From contig NZ_RPDI01000030.1 of assembly GCF_003917135.1 (NCBI RefSeq), positions 1 to 36,292 on the forward strand: DNA of 36,292 bases, read 5' to 3'. The DNA comes from Leucobacter chromiireducens (GTDB taxonomy: Bacteria > Actinomycetota > Actinomycetes > Actinomycetales > Microbacteriaceae). The notes beneath the pieces are model-generated. The model made no database searches, was not told the DNA's origin, and saw only the letters and a list, made by a program, of their open reading frames with translations. Below are positions 33,375 to 36,292 of this stretch, in pieces. The translations under genes and the position numbers were made by a program. Position 1 is the first letter of the stretch, and the number at the start of each line of letters is the position of its first letter.

Positions 33375-35078
33375 ATGACCACGCACACCCCTGACACCGG
33401 ACGCCGGATCGGCGGCGACGTCGTCCTCGAGACGCTCGTCGCCCTCGGCGCACGCGGCGTCGTCGGCCTGCCCGGCCAGCACGCGCTCGGCCTCTTCGAC
33501 GCGCTGCGCCGCTCCGACCTCGCCTATCTCTCCGCCCGCGTCGAGAACAACGCCGGCTTCATGGCCGACGGCCTCGCGCGCGTCACCGGCGAGGTGGCGC
33601 CCCTGCTGCTCTCGACCGGGCCGGGCGCGCTCACCTCGCTCGCCGCGCTGCAGGAGGCCGCGGCCTCCTCGATCCCGGTGCTCGCGCTCAGCGCCCAGAT
33701 CCCGGTCGCGGGCCTCGGCGGCGGCCGCCACGGCTACCTCCACGAGCTGCCCCAGCAGTCGGACTCCTTCCGCGGCGTGGTGAAGCACGTGGTCACGGTG
33801 CGCACGATGGCGCAGATCCCCACCGCGATGGCCGAGGCCTGGCGCATCGCCGCGGCCGCGCCGCAGGGCCCCGTGCTCGTCGAGGTGCCGCAGGACATCC
33901 TGCTCGCCCCGGCCGACGAGCTCGTGCCGGCGCTCCAGGGTGCGACGCTCGCGGCCACCCCGGCCCCGCTCGCGCCCATCGCAGAGACGATCGACTTCGC
34001 GGCGGCCGCACTCGCCGGCGCGACGCGGCCCGTGATCTTCGCGGGCGGCGGCGTGGTGCGCGCGGGCGCGCAGGCCGAGCTCGCGGCGCTCGCCGAGCGG
34101 CTCGATGCCCCGGTGGTCACCACGTTCAGCGGCAAGACGGCGCTGCCGTGGACGCACCCGCTCTCCGCGCAGGGCTGGATCGAGGACATCGCTACGACCG
34201 AGTTCCTCGAGGACGCCGATGTGCTGCTCATCGTGGGCAGCGGCGTGGGCGAGCTCTCCAGCAACTACCACACCTTCCGGCCGCACGGCCGCGTGATCCA
34301 GATCGAGGCCGATCTCGGCAAGATCGGCTCGAACCACCCGGGGATCGGGATCCACGCCGACGCGAAGCTCGCGCTCGCCGGGCTCGACGCGGCGGTTGCC
34401 GGCCTCGGCAGGAGCTCGACCGAGGCCCGTCGGGCTGACGCGACGGCGCAGATCGCGCAGCTGCTCTCGACGGTGCGCGAGCGCGTCGAAGGGCAGGGCC
34501 GCGAGGCGGAACTCGCGCTCGTGCGCGGGCTGCGCGACGCGGTGCCCGCGGACACGCGCGTGTACTGGGACATGACGATCCTCGCCTACTGGGCCTGGTC
34601 CGCCTGGGACGCGCGCGGCGTGGAGTTCGCCTCGGCGCAGGGCGCCGGCGGGCTCGGCTACGGCTTCCCCGCGGCGCTCGGCGCGGCGTTCGGCCGCCGC
34701 GTGCAGGGGGAGAACGGGGCCGTGCTCGCGGTCTCCGGCGACGGCGGCGCGCTGTACGGCATCGCCGAGCTCGCGGTCGCCGCGCAGCACGATCTCCCGG
34801 TCGTGTGGCTGATCGTAGACGACGGCGGCTACGGCGTGCTCCGCGAGTACATGGAAGGGGCGTTCGGTGCGGCCACCGCGACTGAGCTCGCCCGCCCGAA
34901 CTACGCCAGGCTCGCAGAGTCGTTCGGGATCGCGGCCGAGGAGACGACGCTTGAGGGTGCCCCCGCCGCGGTGGCCCGCGCGCTCGAGGCCGGCAAGCCC
35001 CGTGTCATCGTGCTCTCGGCGCTGCTCGAACTGTTCGCGCCCACCCACCTCGACCGCCTGAGCGGAGACGCAGCGTGA
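33375..35078 (+). CDS. Thiamine-diphosphate-dependent enzyme (acetolactate synthase-like)
   Basis: 567 residues with the three-domain fold of ThDP decarboxylases and synthases. The N-terminal domain has the proton-relay glutamate in VENNAGFMADGLARVTG. Then come LSTGPGALTSLAALQEA, the middle domain ending VLLIVGSGVGELS, and the cofactor block VSGDGGALYGIAELAVAAQ...LIVDDGGYGVLREYM. The usual GDG...NN motif here ends in DD. The glutamate is at the normal position, unlike glyoxylate carboligase, which has valine there. It probably acts on a 2-oxo acid or acyl-CoA-like compound. The ATG at 33375 has AGGAGG 4 nt upstream. Its stop overlaps the next start by 4 nt. Confidence 0.9.
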   Translation: MTTHTPDTGRRIGGDVVLETLVALGARGVVGLPGQHALGLFDALRRSDLAYLSARVENNAGFMADGLARVTGEVAPLLLSTGPGALTSLAALQEAAASSIPVLALSAQIPVAGLGGGRHGYLHELPQQSDSFRGVVKHVVTVRTMAQIPTAMAEAWRIAAAAPQGPVLVEVPQDILLAPADELVPALQGATLAATPAPLAPIAETIDFAAAALAGATRPVIFAGGGVVRAGAQAELAALAERLDAPVVTTFSGKTALPWTHPLSAQGWIEDIATTEFLEDADVLLIVGSGVGELSSNYHTFRPHGRVIQIEADLGKIGSNHPGIGIHADAKLALAGLDAAVAGLGRSSTEARRADATAQIAQLLSTVRERVEGQGREAELALVRGLRDAVPADTRVYWDMTILAYWAWSAWDARGVEFASAQGAGGLGYGFPAALGAAFGRRVQGENGAVLAVSGDGGALYGIAELAVAAQHDLPVVWLIVDDGGYGVLREYMEGAFGAATATELARPNYARLAESFGIAAEETTLEGAPAAVARALEAGKPRVIVLSALLELFAPTHLDRLSGDAA

Positions 35079-36073
35079 GCCGGCCGCTCGTCCTCTTCAC
35101 GGACCAGACCGACCTGGATCCGGCGCCAGGGAGAGCCCTGCTCGAGGCCGCGGGCTGCGACACCGTGCTCGCGGCGCTGCCGTCGCGCGCGGGGGAGCGG
35201 CAGGACCTCCCCGCGGGGGCCGAGGCGGCGGTCGCGCTCGTCGTCGGCTATGCCAGGATCGACGCGGCGCTGCTCGACCGGCTGCCGAACGTCGCGTGCA
35301 TCGCGACGATGAGCGCCGGCTTCGACATGATCGACCGCGCCGCCGCCGAGGCACGCGGGATCTGGATCGTGAACCTCACAGATGCCGCCACCGAGGAGGT
35401 GGCCGCGCACGCCCTCACCCTCGCGCTCGCGAGTGAGCGGGAACTCCGCGGCAGCCTCGCGGTCACCGCCGCGGGCGGCTGGACCGAGAACGTCACGGCG
35501 GTGCCGCGTCGCCTGAGCACGCTGACGCTCGGACTGTTCGGCTTCGGCCGAATCGCGCAGCGGCTCGCGCAGATCGCCGCGCCGGTGTTCGGCCGCGTGA
35601 TCGCGCACGATCCTTTCGTCACGGCGCCCGCGCACGGGGTGGAGCTCGTGGATCGGGACACGCTCCTCGCGGAGTCAGACCTCCTCTCGCTCCACCTCCC
35701 GCTCACGCCGGAGACCGCTGGCACGATCGACGCGGCGGCGTTCGCGGCGATGCGAGCCGGGGCCACGCTCATCAACGTGTCACGCGGAGAACTCGTCGAT
35801 CCCGACGCGCTGCGCGCGGCGCTGGATGATGGCGCGCTGCGCGGCGCCGGGCTCGATGTGCTGCTCGGGGAGCCGCCCGCCGCGGATGACCCGTATCGCG
35901 GCGACCCGCGCGTGCTCGTCACGCCGCACGTGGCGTTCCTGTCCGCCGGGTCGCTCGAGCACTACACGCTCGACCCAGCACGCAACGTTCTGGCCTGGCT
36001 GCGTGCCGGCAGACTCGAGCGCGCCGCGGTGCGCGGAGCCGAGCGCGCCCCGCTGCTGCCGGTCTCGCGCTGA
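35075..36073 (+). CDS. D-isomer-specific 2-hydroxyacid dehydrogenase
   Basis: 332 residues. It interconverts a 2-oxo acid and a D-2-hydroxy acid with NAD(P)H. Rossmann motif LGLFGFGRIAQRLAQ (~residues 151-165), followed by AHDPF. The catalytic arginine is in LINVSRGELVD, the glutamate in LLGEPPAADDP and the histidine in VTPHVAFLSAGS. The GTG overlaps the ThDP gene stop (GTGA), so the two are translationally coupled and probably act in sequence, the ThDP enzyme making or consuming the oxo acid. A strong terminator follows. Substrate unknown. Confidence 0.92.
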   Translation: MSRPLVLFTDQTDLDPAPGRALLEAAGCDTVLAALPSRAGERQDLPAGAEAAVALVVGYARIDAALLDRLPNVACIATMSAGFDMIDRAAAEARGIWIVNLTDAATEEVAAHALTLALASERELRGSLAVTAAGGWTENVTAVPRRLSTLTLGLFGFGRIAQRLAQIAAPVFGRVIAHDPFVTAPAHGVELVDRDTLLAESDLLSLHLPLTPETAGTIDAAAFAAMRAGATLINVSRGELVDPDALRAALDDGALRGAGLDVLLGEPPAADDPYRGDPRVLVTPHVAFLSAGSLEHYTLDPARNVLAWLRAGRLERAAVRGAERAPLLPVSR

Positions 36074-36085
36074 TCCGTGTCGTCC

Positions 36086-36121
36086 CGGGCCCGATCCCCA
36101 CTCCGGTGGGGATCGGGCCCG
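36086..36121 (+). terminator. Terminator of the symporter-dehydrogenase operon
   Basis: Perfect 16-bp stem (36086-36101 with 36106-36121) around a TCCG loop, 12 nt after the dehydrogenase stop. Confidence 0.85.
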
Positions 36122-36239
36122 TTCGCGTTTCCAGGGCGTCGAGCGTGCGCGTGCGCGGCCCCAGTTGCGGGGCCGGGAAGGGGCCGCGCGACGAGAACCG
36201 CGGATTCATGCGGAGACACGCCCGGGAACGGGTGATGGT

Positions 36240-36268
36240 TTGCGGGAGTGGGGGAATCTGCGTAATCT
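36240..36268 (+). promoter_or_regulatory. Promoter reading out of the right edge
   Basis: TTGCGG (36240-36245), a 17-nt spacer and TAATCT (36263-36268) form a good sigma-70-type promoter. Its gene lies beyond the window. The stretch from the terminator to here shows no convincing gene. Confidence 0.5.
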
Positions 36269-36292
36269 ATTCCTTTGTCAGCGCAACGCAGC

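Noticed and set aside
31590..35048. A 1152-residue open frame on the minus strand opposite the symporter and ThDP enzyme genes
   Set aside because: It is the antisense shadow of two well-recognised genes in very GC-rich DNA. Its translation is low-complexity Arg/Glu/His-rich sequence with no family motif or ribosome site.
33375..35078. Assignment as glyoxylate carboligase because of PucR and a following oxidoreductase
   Set aside because: Glyoxylate carboligase has valine at the relay position where this protein has glutamate, and the partner is a D-2-hydroxyacid dehydrogenase rather than a tartronate-semialdehyde reductase.
36122..36219. Minus-strand open frames near the right edge
   Set aside because: Short, Pro/Arg-rich, spanning a strong terminator and antisense to the dehydrogenase end. 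No ribosome site or motif.

Overview
The window reads as chromosomal DNA of a high-GC actinobacterium. GC-rich third codon positions, leaderless genes preceded by TAnnnT boxes, and the radA, mqo and argF/argH content suggest Microbacteriaceae, most like Leucobacter. The genus is an inference from protein and promoter style, because no 16S gene is present.

Layout. Bases 1-4700 hold the end of an ECF-transporter S component, a RidA-like protein, a tRNA-Ser(CGA), radA and mqo. Bases 4725-5489 encode a HAD-IIB phosphatase. Bases 5524-14693 form an amine or polyamine island. A PLP-dependent Orn/Lys/Arg-decarboxylase-type enzyme is divergent from a run of APC permease, FluG-type amidohydrolase, M20 amidohydrolase, class III aminotransferase, RpiR regulator and glutamine-synthetase-like ligase. 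Next come argF-argH, a convergent two-gene ABC exporter, tyrS, an M19 dipeptidase and a nitrilase-family amidase.

From 23174 the window is accessory metabolism built as several small regulator/transporter/enzyme modules. The first is a tandem Lrp/AsnC regulator divergent from a 60-residue membrane protein coupled to an NCS1 permease and a zinc alcohol dehydrogenase. The second is an XRE-cupin regulator divergent from an agmatinase-type ureohydrolase, followed by a kynurenine-formamidase-like cyclase. The third is a PucR regulator divergent from a sodium:solute symporter, a ThDP enzyme and a D-2-hydroxyacid dehydrogenase.

How the genes may work together. Arginine made with ArgF/ArgH could be decarboxylated (5524-7056) to agmatine and hydrolysed by the ureohydrolase (27901-28848) to putrescine. 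Putrescine, or another imported amine, could then be gamma-glutamylated by the GS-like enzyme, transaminated, and released by the FluG-like or M20 hydrolase. This chain is hypothetical. The best candidate for an undescribed system is the 7224-14693 operon, where the two halves of fungal FluG (amidohydrolase and GS) occur as separate genes with an aminotransferase and an RpiR regulator.

Gene ends are rich in long, mostly perfect inverted repeats. Housekeeping-type genes mostly appear leaderless, while most of the catabolic genes have clear Shine-Dalgarno sites. No CRISPR array, insertion sequence, rRNA or phage gene was seen.
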